DNA from: Streptomyces chumphonensis
Lineage (GTDB): Bacteria; Actinomycetota; Actinomycetes; Streptomycetales; Streptomycetaceae
Direction: 5' to 3'
Length of the DNA stretch: 64,000 nucleotides
Assembly: GCF_014779715.1 (NCBI RefSeq)
Contig: NZ_JACXYU010000004.1
Coordinates: 310,001 to 374,000, forward strand
Shown: one piece after another, positions 37,355 through 46,588 of the stretch
Numbering within the stretch: position 1 is the first letter of the stretch
How the letters are laid out: each line of letters begins with the position of its first letter
The notes under the pieces: model-generated
The model's database searches: none
Told to the model about the DNA's origin: nothing
Seen by the model: the letters and a program-made list of their open reading frames with translations, nothing else
Position numbers and translations under genes: made by a program

Positions 37355-38329
37355 GTGAGAACCTCCCGCACCCCGCGCCGACCGCGCGGCACCGCCGTCC
37401 TCGCCGCCGCCGCGCTCGCCGCCGCCCTGACGGCCTGCGGCGGCGAGAGCCTGGAGGAGGAGGGCGGCGACGGCGGCGACGGCGGCGGCAAGGGTGCCCT
37501 CGTCATCGGGTCGGCCGGGTTCACCGAGTCGAAGATCATGGCCGAGCTCTACGCCCAGGTCCTCGCCGAGGCCGGGTACGACACCAGCGTCCAGCAGCTC
37601 GCCAACCGCGAGCTGTACGAACCGGCCCTGGAGAAGGGCGACATCGACGTCGTCCCCGAGTACGCCGCGACGCTGGCCGAGTTCCTGAACGCCAAGGTGA
37701 ACGGCGCCGAGGAGGCGGCCGGGAACCCGGTCGCGAGCAACGACGTGGACGCCACGATGGCGGCCCTGGAGAAGCTGGCCGACCAGCGGGGGCTGACCGT
37801 GCTGGAGGCGGGCGACGCCGTCGACCAGAACGCCTTCGCCGTGAGCGCCGACTTCGCGGAGGAGAACGGGCTCAGCACCCTCACCGACGTCGGCGAGCAG
37901 AAGCTGGAGATCCGCCTCGCCGCCGGTGACGAGTGCCCCGAGCGGCCCTTCTGCCAGCCGGGCCTGGAGCAGACCTACGGCATCGACGTCACCGCGCTCG
38001 ACCCCAAGGGCGTCGGCACCGTACCGGCCAAGCAGTCGGTGGCCGACGGCGAGAACGACATGGTCCTCACCACCACGACCGACGCGACGCTGGAGCAGTT
38101 CGGCCTCGTCCTCCTGGAGGACGACCAGGGCCTGCAGAACGCCGACAACGTCGTCCCCGTCGTCAACACCGGGGACGCGGGCGGCCAGGACGTCGCGGAC
38201 GCGCTCAACTCCCTGACCGAGGTGCTGACGACGGAGGACCTCACCGAACTGAACCGCAAGGTCGACGCCGAGCGCCAGAAGCCCGCCGACGTCGCCCGCG
38301 CCTACCTGGAATCCGAAAACCTGCGGTAG
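37355..38329 (+). CDS. Osmoprotectant-type ABC importer substrate-binding lipoprotein
   Basis: A 324-residue lipoprotein. After a basic start and a hydrophobic core, the lipobox LTAC places the acylated cysteine near residue 28, followed by a Gly/Glu-rich linker. The mature domain is QAT/OpuCC-like (LVIGSAGFTESKIMAELYAQVLAEAGY, LANRELYEPALEKGDIDVVPEYAATLAEFLN, PAKQSVADGENDMVLTTTTD). GTG 37355 has AAGGAG upstream. It delivers a betaine-like compatible solute to the permeases; the exact ligand is unknown. Confidence 0.9.
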   Translation: MRTSRTPRRPRGTAVLAAAALAAALTACGGESLEEEGGDGGDGGGKGALVIGSAGFTESKIMAELYAQVLAEAGYDTSVQQLANRELYEPALEKGDIDVVPEYAATLAEFLNAKVNGAEEAAGNPVASNDVDATMAALEKLADQRGLTVLEAGDAVDQNAFAVSADFAEENGLSTLTDVGEQKLEIRLAAGDECPERPFCQPGLEQTYGIDVTALDPKGVGTVPAKQSVADGENDMVLTTTTDATLEQFGLVLLEDDQGLQNADNVVPVVNTGDAGGQDVADALNSLTEVLTTEDLTELNRKVDAERQKPADVARAYLESENLR

Positions 38330-38418
38330 GTCCGGAAGATCCGCCGGGGCGCGTGCCGCTGCGATAACCCTCGGAGAACAATGCGTCACGCGCCCTCCCG
38401 GACGAAGGCCACGCAGGG

Positions 38419-38431
38419 TAAATTCCGGACC
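38419..38431 (+). promoter_or_regulatory. -10 element for leaderless start at 38432
   Basis: TAAATT (38419-38424) stands out in GC-rich surroundings and ends seven bases before ATG 38432; there is no ribosome site. Confidence 0.5.
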
Positions 38432-39133
38432 ATGCCACGAGGACGTCACCGGCAAGCGCCACCCCTGCACCGGATGCTCGCCCCGGCGGCCCTCGCCGCG
38501 ACCGCGCTGAGCTGCGCGGGCGGCGCCTGGCTGGCCGCCGACGGGCTGCTGCCGCGCGTCCTCGCGACGGGCGCCGCCGCGACCGCCCTCGCGGCGGCGG
38601 CCCTGCTGCGCGGCTGGGACCGCGCGGCGGGCCGTCGCCTCGGCGAGGCCCAGGCCGCCCGCCGCAGCCTGGAGTGGCGCGTCGAGGAGCGCTGCGCCGA
38701 GCTGGAGGAGGACCTGGAGGAGGCGCGCGCGCTGCGCCGGACGGCGCAGGAGGAGGCGCGGGCCGCGGAGGAGACGTTCGAGCGGCTGCGCACCGAACAC
38801 GCCGCGCTGCTGCGCCGGTACGCCCACGCCGAGACCGACCGCGCCTCGGCGCTGGAGGGCCGCCGTCAGCTCGCCATCGCCGCCGCCGAACCGGCGAAGG
38901 CGCTGCCGCCGGGCCGGTCCGCCTCCGCCGTGGGCCCCGACGCCTACCGCAGGGCCTGCGCCGCGCTCGACCTGCTGGCCGCCCGCTCCGAGGCGGCGCC
39001 GCGCCCGGAATCGGACGTCGGCGGCGCGGACGTCGGCGGCGCGGAACTCGGCGGCAGCGGGGACGGCTTCGACTACTTCGGCTCCGGCGGCCCCCGCCCC
39101 GCCGCGCGGCGTGAGGCCGCCCGCGCCTCCTGA
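38432..39133 (+). CDS. Membrane-anchored coiled-coil hypothetical protein
   Basis: The 233-residue protein has two short hydrophobic segments near the N terminus (~15-35 and ~40-57). A long charged coiled coil follows (~65-130, rich in Glu, Arg and Ala, e.g. ELEEDLEEARALRRTAQEEARAAEETFERLR). The tail carries a GGADVGGADVGGAELGG repeat and FDYFGSGG. Streptomycetes have similar secreted or membrane hypotheticals beside the orphan nuoD gene. ATG 38432 fits a leaderless start; an upstream in-frame ATG at 38381 is less likely. No function is assigned. Confidence 0.65.
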   Translation: MPRGRHRQAPPLHRMLAPAALAATALSCAGGAWLAADGLLPRVLATGAAATALAAAALLRGWDRAAGRRLGEAQAARRSLEWRVEERCAELEEDLEEARALRRTAQEEARAAEETFERLRTEHAALLRRYAHAETDRASALEGRRQLAIAAAEPAKALPPGRSASAVGPDAYRRACAALDLLAARSEAAPRPESDVGGADVGGAELGGSGDGFDYFGSGGPRPAARREAARAS

Positions 39134-39156
39134 GCCGTCGGCCCCCAGGTGTCGGT

Positions 39157-40299
39157 CTACTTGTCGATGTCGCCGACGACGAAGAAGAACGACCCGAGGA
39201 TCGCGACCATGTCGGCGACCAGCGTGCCGGGCAGCAGCTCGGTGAGCGCCTGGATGTTGTTGAACGACGCCGAACGGAGCTTCAGCCGGTACGGCGTCTT
39301 CTCGCCCTTGGAGACCAGGTAGTACCCGTTCAGCCCGAGCGGGTTCTCCGTCCACGCGTACGTCGCGCCCTCGGGGGCCTTCAGCACCTTCGGCAGCCGC
39401 TGGTTGACGGGGCCGGGGGGCAGCTCGGCCAGCCGGTCCAGGCAGGCGTCGGCCAGCTCCAGGGCGTTGTGCGTCTGGGCGAGCAGCACCTCGAAGCGGG
39501 CCAGGCAGTCCCCGCCGTCCCGGGTGACCACGCGCAGGACGTCCCGCAGCTCCCCGTAGGCGAGGTAGGGCTCGTCGAGGCGCAGGTCGAAGTCGACCCC
39601 GGACGCGCGCGCGATGGGCCCGCTCACGCCGTAGCCGTGCACCGTCGCGGGGCTCAGCACGCCGACGCCCTCGGTGCGCGCGCGGAAGATCTCGTTGCCG
39701 AGCACCAGGTCGTCGTAGACGCCCATGCGGGAGCGCAGGGCTCCGACGGCGGCGCGGGCCCGGTCCGTCCAGCCCGCCGGGAGGTCCTCCTTGAGACCGC
39801 CGACGCGGTTGAACATGTAGTGCATCCGCCCGCCCGACAGCTCCTCCATCACGTGCTGGAGGTCCTCCCGCTCCCGGAAGGCGTGGAAGATGGGCGTGAT
39901 GCCGCCGAGCTCCAGCGGGTAGGAGCCGAGGAACATCAGGTGGTTGAGCACGCGGTTGAGCTCGGCCAGGAGCGTCCGCAGCCACACGGCCCGCTCGGGC
40001 ACCTCCATGCCGAGCATCCGTTCGACGGCGAGGACGACGCCCAGCTCGTTGGAGAAGGCCGACAGCCAGTCGTGCCGGTTGGCCAGGACGATGATCTGCC
40101 GGTAGTCGCGTGCCTCGAAGAGCTTCTCGGCCCCCCGGTGCATGTGGCCGACGACGGGCTCGGCGGCGCTGATCCGCTCGCCGTCCAGCACCAGGCGCAG
40201 CCGCAGGACGCCATGGGTGGACGGGTGCTGGGGGCCGATGTTCAGCACCATGTCGGTGCTCTCGGCCGCGCCTCCGATGCCGACTGTCGTCTCCGTCAT
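39157..40299 (-). CDS. nuoD2: Orphan NADH-quinone oxidoreductase subunit D paralogue
   Basis: The 380-residue protein is a 49-kDa-subunit homologue of complex [47 protein letters not shown], and the C-terminal [14 protein letters not shown]. It is stand-alone, without nuoA-N neighbours, and is shorter at the N terminus than the operon-encoded NuoD. Streptomycetes commonly carry such a second copy. A CAGACT sequence six bases before the ATG suggests a leaderless message. Whether it enters complex I is unknown. A MidA-like methyltransferase lies 2 kb away. Confidence 0.9.
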   Translation of the reverse strand: MTETTVGIGGAAESTDMVLNIGPQHPSTHGVLRLRLVLDGERISAAEPVVGHMHRGAEKLFEARDYRQIIVLANRHDWLSAFSNELGVVLAVERMLGMEVPERAVWLRTLLAELNRVLNHLMFLGSYPLELGGITPIFHAFREREDLQHVMEELSGGRMHYMFNRVGGLKEDLPAGWTDRARAAVGALRSRMGVYDDLVLGNEIFRARTEGVGVLSPATVHGYGVSGPIARASGVDFDLRLDEPYLAYGELRDVLRVVTRDGGDCLARFEVLLAQTHNALELADACLDRLAELPPGPVNQRLPKVLKAPEGATYAWTENPLGLNGYYLVSKGEKTPYRLKLRSASFNNIQALTELLPGTLVADMVAILGSFFFVVGDIDK

Positions 40300-40342
40300 G
40301 GGCCAAGTCTGACAGCCGGGCCGCCGCGCCGCTGCCGCCGCC

Positions 40343-40354
40343 TACCCTTGACCC
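40343..40354 (+). promoter_or_regulatory. -10 element for leaderless start at 40355
   Basis: TACCCT (40343-40348) ends six bases before ATG 40355, with no ribosome site in between. Confidence 0.55.
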
Positions 40355-40999
40355 ATGCAGGAGCAGGCGCAGCACGGGCCGACGGGGGAGCCCCCCGAGC
40401 AGGGCGCACCCGTACCGGACGCACCGGAGGACGTACCCCGCCCCACCGCGACGGGAGGCGCGGCACCGGACGCCCCGGCGTCCCGGCCGACGGCCGGGCC
40501 GGCTGACGGGCCGACCAACGGCCCCTCCGAGCCCGGGGAACAGGAGTGGCGCGGCGTCGAACGGGCGCTGCTGAGCATGCGGCGCACGGTGCTCCTGACG
40601 GTCATGGGCGTGCTGACGCTCGCCACCGCCCTGCCGCTGGCCCTGCCGCTCGGCCCGGTGTGGGCACTGCCCGCGCTGCTGTGGCCCGCCGTCGCCGCCT
40701 GGGGCTGGTACGCGCTGGGCCGCAACTGGCGGTCCTGGCGGTACGCGGAGCGCGCCGACGACCTGCTGATCAGCCGGGGCGTGCTGTGGCGCGAGACGAC
40801 GGTCGTGCCCTACGGGCGGATGCAGCTCGTCGAGGTCACCTCGGGGCCGCTGGAGCGCCGGTACGGGCTGGCCCGCCTCCAGCTGCACACCGCCGCCGCC
40901 ACGACGGACGCGGCCGTCCCCGGGCTGGTGCCCGCCGAGGCGGAACGGCTGCGGGACCGCCTCACCGAACTGGGCGAGGCCCGATCGGCGGGCCTGTGA
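40355..40999 (+). CDS. Bacterial PH-domain (YdbS-type) membrane protein
   Basis: A 214-residue protein. About 65 Pro/Gly/Glu-rich residues lead to two close membrane segments (TVLLTVMGVLTLATALPLAL and VWALPALLWPAVAAWGWYAL) and a single bPH2 (DUF304) domain (LLISRGVLWRETTVVPYGRMQLVEVTSGPLERRYGLARLQLHT). It pairs with the next gene, as YdbS pairs with YdbT. The stop overlaps the GTG of the partner (TGTGAG), so translation is coupled. The role is probably in envelope integrity, by analogy only. Confidence 0.85.
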   Translation: MQEQAQHGPTGEPPEQGAPVPDAPEDVPRPTATGGAAPDAPASRPTAGPADGPTNGPSEPGEQEWRGVERALLSMRRTVLLTVMGVLTLATALPLALPLGPVWALPALLWPAVAAWGWYALGRNWRSWRYAERADDLLISRGVLWRETTVVPYGRMQLVEVTSGPLERRYGLARLQLHTAAATTDAAVPGLVPAEAERLRDRLTELGEARSAGL

Positions 41000-42366
41000 G
41001 TACCGACCGGGAGCCGGAGGGGCCGGACGGGCCGGACAGGCCGGACGGGCCGGAGCGGGACGCCGCGCCGCAGGAGGGCCGGCGGCTGCACCCCATCACG
41101 CCGTGGCGCCGGGCCTGGGCGCCCATCGCGGCGCTCGTCGTCTTCTCCGTGCAGGACTACCAGCGCACCCGGGCCTGGGCGGAGGAGCTGACGCTCGGGT
41201 GGCTGGCGCTGGCGTTCGCCGTCGTGGTGCCGCTGGCGGCCGGGTACGGCTTCGTCTCGTGGTGGGTGACGCACTACGCGGTGACGGACACCGAGCTGCG
41301 CATCCGCACCGGGGTCCTCTTCCGCCGCGTCGCCCACATCCGGCTGGACCGCATCCAGGCCGTGGACGTCTCCCGGCCGCTGCTGGCCCGCGTCGCCGGC
41401 GTGGCCAAGCTGAAGCTGGACGTCGTCGGGACGAACGAGAAGGACGAGCTGGCGTTCCTCGGCGAGGCCGACGCCGTCGCCCTGCGGGCCGAGCTGCTGG
41501 CCCGCGCCGCCGGGATCGCCCCGGACGCGGCCCCCGAGGCGGGCGAGGCGCCGGAACGGGTGCTCCTGCGGGTGCCGCCGGGCATGCTCACCGTCGCGCT
41601 GCTGCTGATGGGCAGCGGTTGGGGGTTCCTGGCGGCCCTCGTCGTGGTCCCCGGCTTCCTGTGGTGGGCGAGCGGCAGCCCGGCCGCCGCCCTCGCGGCG
41701 GCGGTGCCGATGGTGGGCGGCGCGTGGATGGCGACCGTGGGCCGCTACCTGTCCGAGTACGACTGGAAGGTCGCCGAGTCCCCGGATGGCGTCCGCGTCG
41801 ACCACGGGCTGCTGAACCGGGAGCACGCCACCGTGCCGCCGGGCCGGGTGCAGGCCGTGCGGATCTCGGAGCCGCTGCTGTGGCGGCGGCGCGGCTGGGT
41901 GCGCGTCGAACTGGCCGTCGCGGGCAACGGCGGCGACACGCTGCTGCTCCCGGTCGCGGAGCGGGCGGTGGCCGCCCGCGTGCTGGCCACGGTGCTGCCG
42001 GGGGTGGACGTGGCCGCCGCGGTGGCGGCGGCCCGGCCCGTGGCGCGCCGGGCGCGGTTCGCGGTGCCGGTGTGGTGGCACGGCTACGCGCACGGGGTCA
42101 CCGACGCCGTCTTCGTCACCCGGCACGGACGGCTGCGGCGCGTGCTGGAGCTGGTGCCGCACGCGAAGGTGCAGAGCGTGCGGCGCACCCAGGGCCCGTG
42201 GGAGCGGCGGCTCGGCCTGGCGGACGTCCACGTGGACCACGGTGCGAACGGCTCGGTGGTGGCCCGCCTGCGGGACGCCGAGGAGGCCGAGGCCGTCGTC
42301 GTCGCCCAGGCGGAACGTTCGCGCACCGGACGCCGCACCGCCCGCCCGGAGCGCTGGCTGACCTGA
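40996..42366 (+). CDS. Bacterial PH-domain (YdbT-type) membrane protein
   Basis: The 456-residue partner has several bPH2 repeats alternating with membrane hairpins: TELRIRTGVLFRRVAHIRLDRIQAVDVSRP (~105-135), DGVRVDHGLLNREHATVPPGRVQAVRISEP (~265-295) and HGRLRRVLELVPHAKVQSVRRTQGPWERRLGLADVHV (~375-410). Paired hydrophobic segments lie before the first and second. This is the triple DUF304 layout of YdbT. The N terminus carries a GPDGPDRPDGPE microrepeat. GTG 40996 overlaps the previous stop. Confidence 0.85.
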   Translation: MSTDREPEGPDGPDRPDGPERDAAPQEGRRLHPITPWRRAWAPIAALVVFSVQDYQRTRAWAEELTLGWLALAFAVVVPLAAGYGFVSWWVTHYAVTDTELRIRTGVLFRRVAHIRLDRIQAVDVSRPLLARVAGVAKLKLDVVGTNEKDELAFLGEADAVALRAELLARAAGIAPDAAPEAGEAPERVLLRVPPGMLTVALLLMGSGWGFLAALVVVPGFLWWASGSPAAALAAAVPMVGGAWMATVGRYLSEYDWKVAESPDGVRVDHGLLNREHATVPPGRVQAVRISEPLLWRRRGWVRVELAVAGNGGDTLLLPVAERAVAARVLATVLPGVDVAAAVAAARPVARRARFAVPVWWHGYAHGVTDAVFVTRHGRLRRVLELVPHAKVQSVRRTQGPWERRLGLADVHVDHGANGSVVARLRDAEEAEAVVVAQAERSRTGRRTARPERWLT

Positions 42367-42410
42367 GCACGCCCGCCGACCCGGGACGCCCCGCGACCGG
42401 CACGGCCCGC

Positions 42411-43406
42411 TCAGCGCAGCACGTCGCCCGTGCCCACCGGCTCGACGAGCCACAGGTGCCCGCCCAGCCCGGCCGGGTCGAGCAGCTCCGCCGCCTCCCC
42501 GGCCCGCACCAGCGCCCGCACGTACCCGGCCGGGTCGGCCGAGGCCGAGGCGAGCGGCGGCCGGTCGCCGCGCACCCCCAGCCGGGCCAGCGCCGTGCGC
42601 TGCGGCAGCAGCGCGGCCCGCGGCCCGGCGCAGGCGTCCAGCGCGACGTGCGCCGTCAGGTCGCACGACCCGTCCGGCACCGGGAGCACCGGTCGGCCCG
42701 CGCGGTAGCCGGTCAGGGTGCCGAAGGGCGGCCGGTCCGTCCGCAGATGGCCGTAGTCCACGGCGACGGCCAGCCCCCGGTCCAGCACGCGGACGGCCGC
42801 CCGCCACGCGGCGTCCCGGGGGCCGCCCGGCTCCGCCCGGTGGCCCGGCTCCGGCGGGCCGGGCCACCACCGGTCCAGCCACCGCGCGTCCGCCCCGGAG
42901 ACCGGCGGGCCCAGCCGCTCCACCCCGTCCGTGCGCACCTCCACCCGGCGCCAGCGCCCCCCGTCGTCCGCCTCGACGACCTCGCAGGGCACGTTGTCCA
43001 GCCACTCGTTGGCGAACACCAGGCCGCTCAGGCCGCCTTCCGGCAGCGCGGACCGCCACGCCACCCGCGGGTCCAGGCCCGCCGGACGAGCCGCCCGCTC
43101 CACGGCGACGGGACGCACCCGGTCCGCCACGTCGGGCGGCAGCGCGGCCAGCACGCCGGTGAGCAGTTCGCCCCGACCCGCCCCGACGTCGACCAGCGCG
43201 AGTTCCGGCGGCCCGCCCAGCTCGGCGTCCACCCGCAGCAGGAGTTCCGCGACGGCCTCCGCGTACCGCGTCGAGGCGTGCACGGAGGTGCGGAAGTGGG
43301 CGCCCGGCGCCTCGCGGACGAAGAAGCCGTCGGGGCCGTAGAGGGCCCGCTCGGCGGCGTCCCGCCAGCCCGTGAACCCCGCGTCCGCATCGCTCGCGCC
43401 GCCCAT
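42411..43406 (-). CDS. MidA-like SAM-dependent methyltransferase (PF02636 type)
   Basis: The 331-residue protein has an N-terminal [19 protein letters not shown]... region, the SAM loop [21 protein letters not shown] (~75-95), [62 protein letters not shown]. These features match the MidA/NDUFAF7 methyltransferase family. In eukaryotes that family modifies the complex I 49-kDa subunit. ATG 43406 has GGGAGG eight bases upstream. Family membership is well supported; the substrate is not. Confidence 0.8.
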   Translation of the reverse strand: MGGASDADAGFTGWRDAAERALYGPDGFFVREAPGAHFRTSVHASTRYAEAVAELLLRVDAELGGPPELALVDVGAGRGELLTGVLAALPPDVADRVRPVAVERAARPAGLDPRVAWRSALPEGGLSGLVFANEWLDNVPCEVVEADDGGRWRRVEVRTDGVERLGPPVSGADARWLDRWWPGPPEPGHRAEPGGPRDAAWRAAVRVLDRGLAVAVDYGHLRTDRPPFGTLTGYRAGRPVLPVPDGSCDLTAHVALDACAGPRAALLPQRTALARLGVRGDRPPLASASADPAGYVRALVRAGEAAELLDPAGLGGHLWLVEPVGTGDVLR

Positions 43407-43550
43407 CGCGGGGCCTCCCCTTCCACTTCGGTTCCGACGCCGTCCACCAGGCCGGGTACCGGCCCGGGGCCGTCCCGTATCCACCCTGGGAAGTAGTTGA
43501 ACGTAGCAGGGATCGATCCTCCGGTTGACCCGTCGGCCGTTCGGGCTGTT

Positions 43551-43563
43551 TACGCTGGGTGAC
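43551..43563 (+). promoter_or_regulatory. Promoter for leaderless histidine kinase gene
   Basis: TACGCT (43551-43556) ends seven bases before GTG 43564. TTGACC at 43525-43530 is a candidate -35, although the 20-base spacing is long. Confidence 0.45.
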
Positions 43564-44784
43564 GTGCACCGGCTCTACGAGTTCCTCCGCAGACATCCCA
43601 TGTGGGTGGACGGCTTCTGGGCCGTCTGCCTGCTCATGATGTCCGCCGTGTGGCTCGTCGCCGAGGCGTCCGCCGCGAACCACGGCGGCGCGCTCGCCGA
43701 ATGGCAGGTCCTCGCCGCGATCCCGGTCACCCTCGCGCTCGCCGTCGTCGTCTGGCTGCGCCGCCGCTGCCCGCAGCAGATGCTGCTGCTCGCCGCCCTC
43801 GCGGGCGTCGCCCAGCTCGTCACCGACGTCTTCGCCGTGCCACCGGACTTCGCGATGCTGGTGATCGTCTTCACCGTCGCCTCCGGGCCGGTGCGCTGGG
43901 CCTCGCTGCTGGCGCTCGGCGGGGCCTTCGTCGCCCCCACCCTCGCCGCCCTCCGCTTCTTCGCCGGCGAGGGCAGCTCGCTCAGCACCATCGCCGGCCT
44001 GGTCTTCCTGACCGTCTGCTTCCTGCTGGCCTGGGTGCTGGGCGACTCGCTGCGCACCCGCCGCGCCTACTACGTGCAGCTGGAGGAGCGCGCCGCCCGG
44101 CTGGAGCGGGAGCGGGAGGCGCAGGCCAAGGTCGCCGTGGCCGCCGAGCGCGCCCGCATCGCCCGGGAGCTGCACGACGTCGTCGCGCACAACGTGTCGG
44201 TCATGGTGGTGCAGGCCGACGGCGGCGCCTACGTCCTGGAAACCGCGCCCGAGCAGACCCGGCAGGCCCTGGAGACCATCTCCGGCACCGGGCGCCAGGC
44301 ACTCGCCGAGATGCGACGGCTGCTGGGCGTCCTGCGCACCAGCGAGGACGGTGAGGCGGGCGAGTACGTGCCGCAGCCCGGCGTCGACCAGCTCACCGAG
44401 CTCGTCGAGCAGGTGCGCGGCACGGGCCTCACCGTTGACTTCCGGGTCGACGGCTCCCCCCGCCCGCTGCCCAGCGGCGTCGAGCTGACGGCGTACCGCA
44501 TCGTGCAGGAGGCGCTCACCAACACGCGCAAGCACGGCGGACCCGACGTGGGGGCGACCGTCCGCCTCACCTACGGCACCGACGAGCTGAGCCTGCTGGC
44601 CGAGGACGACGGGCGCGGCTCCCAGGCGGAGCTGTACGAGGAGGGCGGCGCGGACGGCCTCGGGCACGGGCTGATCGGCATGCGCGAACGCGTCGGCATG
44701 GTCGGCGGCCGGCTGGAGGCCGGCCCCCGCCCCGGCGGCGGCTTCCGCATCCACGCCCGGCTGCCGCTGGCCGGACGGACCTGA
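43564..44784 (+). CDS. NarL-type two-component sensor histidine kinase
   Basis: A 406-residue kinase with four to five N-terminal membrane segments (first ~17-33). A short coiled coil precedes a HisKA_3 domain with phospho-acceptor His in [25 protein letters not shown], and then a GHKL ATPase ([38 protein letters not shown]). There is no separate sensory domain, so signals are probably read in the membrane. GTG 43564 is preferred over upstream TTG 43525, which lies at the promoter. The cognate regulator follows after 77 bases. Confidence 0.92.
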   Translation: MHRLYEFLRRHPMWVDGFWAVCLLMMSAVWLVAEASAANHGGALAEWQVLAAIPVTLALAVVVWLRRRCPQQMLLLAALAGVAQLVTDVFAVPPDFAMLVIVFTVASGPVRWASLLALGGAFVAPTLAALRFFAGEGSSLSTIAGLVFLTVCFLLAWVLGDSLRTRRAYYVQLEERAARLEREREAQAKVAVAAERARIARELHDVVAHNVSVMVVQADGGAYVLETAPEQTRQALETISGTGRQALAEMRRLLGVLRTSEDGEAGEYVPQPGVDQLTELVEQVRGTGLTVDFRVDGSPRPLPSGVELTAYRIVQEALTNTRKHGGPDVGATVRLTYGTDELSLLAEDDGRGSQAELYEEGGADGLGHGLIGMRERVGMVGGRLEAGPRPGGGFRIHARLPLAGRT

Positions 44785-44861
44785 CGCCACCCCTCAAGCC
44801 GCCGCCCCGCCCGCCGAGACCGCCGAGACCGCCCAGACCCCGCTGAGAAGAGGACCCACCC

Positions 44862-45542
44862 ATGACCGTCCGCGTGATGCTCGTCGACGACCAGGCGCTG
44901 CTCCGCACCGGCTTCCGCATGGTGCTGGCCGCCCAGCCCGACATGGAGGTCGCCGCCGAGGCGGGCGACGGCGCCGAGGCCCTGGCCGCCCTGCGCGCCA
45001 TCCACGTGGACGTCGTCCTCATGGACATCCGCATGCCGGTGATGGACGGCGTCGAGGCCACCCGGCGCATCTGCCAGGAGGGCGAGGGCGGTCCGGGCGG
45101 CCCGAAGGTGCTCATCCTCACCACCTTCGACCTCGACGAGTACGCCTTCGCCGCCCTCAAGGCCGGTGCGAGCGGCTTCCTGCTGAAGGACGTGCCGCCC
45201 GGCGAGCTGCTCAACGCCATCCGGGCCGTGCACAGCGGCGACGCCGTCGTGGCGCCGTCCACCACCCGGCGGCTGATCGACCGCTTCTCCCCGATGCTCC
45301 CCGGCACGGCGGACGCCGCCGAGCACCGCGAGCTGGCCCGCCTCACCGACCGGGAGCGCGAGGTGCTGCTGCTCGTCGCGCAGGGCATGTCCAACGGGGA
45401 GATCGCCGCCCACCTCGTCCTGTCGGAGGCGACGGTCAAGACGCACGTCGGCCGCATCCTCACCAAGCTCGGCCTGCGCGACCGCGTCCAGGCGGTCGTC
45501 CTGGCCTACGAGACCGGCCTCGTCCGCGCCGGCCGCGGCTGA
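44862..45542 (+). CDS. NarL/LuxR-family response regulator
   Basis: The 226-residue protein has a receiver domain (VRVMLVDDQALLRTGF; phospho-acceptor Asp in VVLMDIRMPVMDG; KVLILTTF; FLLKDVPP). A C-terminal LuxR helix-turn-helix follows (LTDREREVLLLVAQGMSNGEIAAHLVLSEATVKTHVGRILTKLGLRDRVQAV). It pairs with the preceding kinase. A GCCGAGACC triplet repeat lies in the gap between them. Targets are unknown. Confidence 0.95.
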   Translation: MTVRVMLVDDQALLRTGFRMVLAAQPDMEVAAEAGDGAEALAALRAIHVDVVLMDIRMPVMDGVEATRRICQEGEGGPGGPKVLILTTFDLDEYAFAALKAGASGFLLKDVPPGELLNAIRAVHSGDAVVAPSTTRRLIDRFSPMLPGTADAAEHRELARLTDREREVLLLVAQGMSNGEIAAHLVLSEATVKTHVGRILTKLGLRDRVQAVVLAYETGLVRAGRG

Positions 45543-45709
45543 CCGCTCAGCGGGCACGCCTCCGGCTCGGGACCGGGTCGGCTCGACGCGGCACCCAGCC
45601 TCCGGCGGATCGCTCCGACCACCGTGGACCCGTACGGGTGCGCGCGACGCGGGCAGGCTCGCGGGAAACACGGATGCGCGAGGCGGCGTCCGTCCGGAAC
45701 GATGCGGGC

Positions 45710-46588
45710 ATGACCCGTGCGCCCCACGCCGCCCTCCCGCCGCTGTCCGTGCTGCGGGCGTTCCGGCTCACGGGCCGGCCCCGACCGCTGGACGGAGGCC
45801 AGGGGCAGAGCGTCCGTGTGGGTGACGCCGTGCTGAAGCCGGTCGGCGACCGTGCGGACGTGGAGTGGACCGCGCGGTTGATGAACGGCCTCCAGGGCAG
45901 GAAGGCGTTCCGGGTCCCACAGTTCCTGCCCTCCGTGACCGGAGGGCATGTCGTCGACGGGTGGGCTGCCACGCGGTTCCTGACGGGCGAGCCGGGACCT
46001 GTCGGCAGATGGGACTCTCTGTTCACCGCCGCGAGGGACTTCCACCAGGCTCTGCGGGACGAGCCGCGTCCCGAGCGGTTGGACGTGTACCGGCATCCGT
46101 GGGCGGTGGCCGACCGCGTGGCCTGGGGCGACTCGACCGCGGAGGTACCGGCGTCCGTGCGGCGGCCGGTCGCCCGACTGCTGGCGCTCCGCGAACCCGT
46201 CGCCATGCCTGATCAGCTCGTTCACGGTGATCTGACGGGAAACGTTCTCTTCGCTCCCGGCCATGCTCCCGCGATCATCGACTTCTCCCCCTACTGGCGG
46301 CCGGTCGCCTACGCAGATGCCATCGTGGTGATCGACGGCCTGCTCCACCACGGGGCCGGACCGTCCCTGGCGGACTCGCTGCCCCCCGGCGTCGAGAGCG
46401 CGCAGACGCTCGTGCGGGCGCTGATCTTCCGCCTGGTCGCCCTCGGGATCCTGGCCGGCCCCGACGGTACGCCCGCTGATCAGGAGCTGCTCGGGTTCGC
46501 CCGGGTGTCCGGGCTCCTCGAAGAGAGAATCCGTGGTCGGCGAGGCCAGGACCCTACCGGGACCGGGCGTACGTCAGGAACGACGTGA
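45710..46588 (+). CDS. Aminoglycoside-phosphotransferase-fold protein
   Basis: The 292-residue protein has the kinase-like APH core: the Brenner-type motif QLVHGDLTGNVLF, followed by PAIIDFSPYWRP, which supplies the metal-binding Asp. It resembles the actinobacterial TIGR02569 family (LTGRPRPLDGGQGQSVRVGDAVLKPV at the N terminus). No known resistance enzyme is close enough to name a substrate. ATG 45710 lacks a ribosome site; AACGAT six bases upstream might be a weak leaderless -10. Its 3' end overlaps the convergent aldolase gene by 35 bases. Confidence 0.75.
   Translation: MTRAPHAALPPLSVLRAFRLTGRPRPLDGGQGQSVRVGDAVLKPVGDRADVEWTARLMNGLQGRKAFRVPQFLPSVTGGHVVDGWAATRFLTGEPGPVGRWDSLFTAARDFHQALRDEPRPERLDVYRHPWAVADRVAWGDSTAEVPASVRRPVARLLALREPVAMPDQLVHGDLTGNVLFAPGHAPAIIDFSPYWRPVAYADAIVVIDGLLHHGAGPSLADSLPPGVESAQTLVRALIFRLVALGILAGPDGTPADQELLGFARVSGLLEERIRGRRGQDPTGTGRTSGTT

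Noticed and set aside
41020..41060. GGCCGGACG tandem repeat
   Set aside because: It encodes a GPDGPDRPDGPE low-complexity N terminus. Ordinary for disordered tails at this G+C and not a CRISPR or binding array.
40810..44790. 1326-residue minus-strand open frame across four genes
   Set aside because: Antisense shadow of the PH-domain and kinase genes. Only the 42411-43406 portion, in its own frame with a ribosome site, is a real minus-strand gene.
44800..44840. GCCGAGACC short tandem repeat between kinase and regulator genes
   Set aside because: Only about three imperfect units; no evidence for an element beyond slippage in GC-rich DNA.
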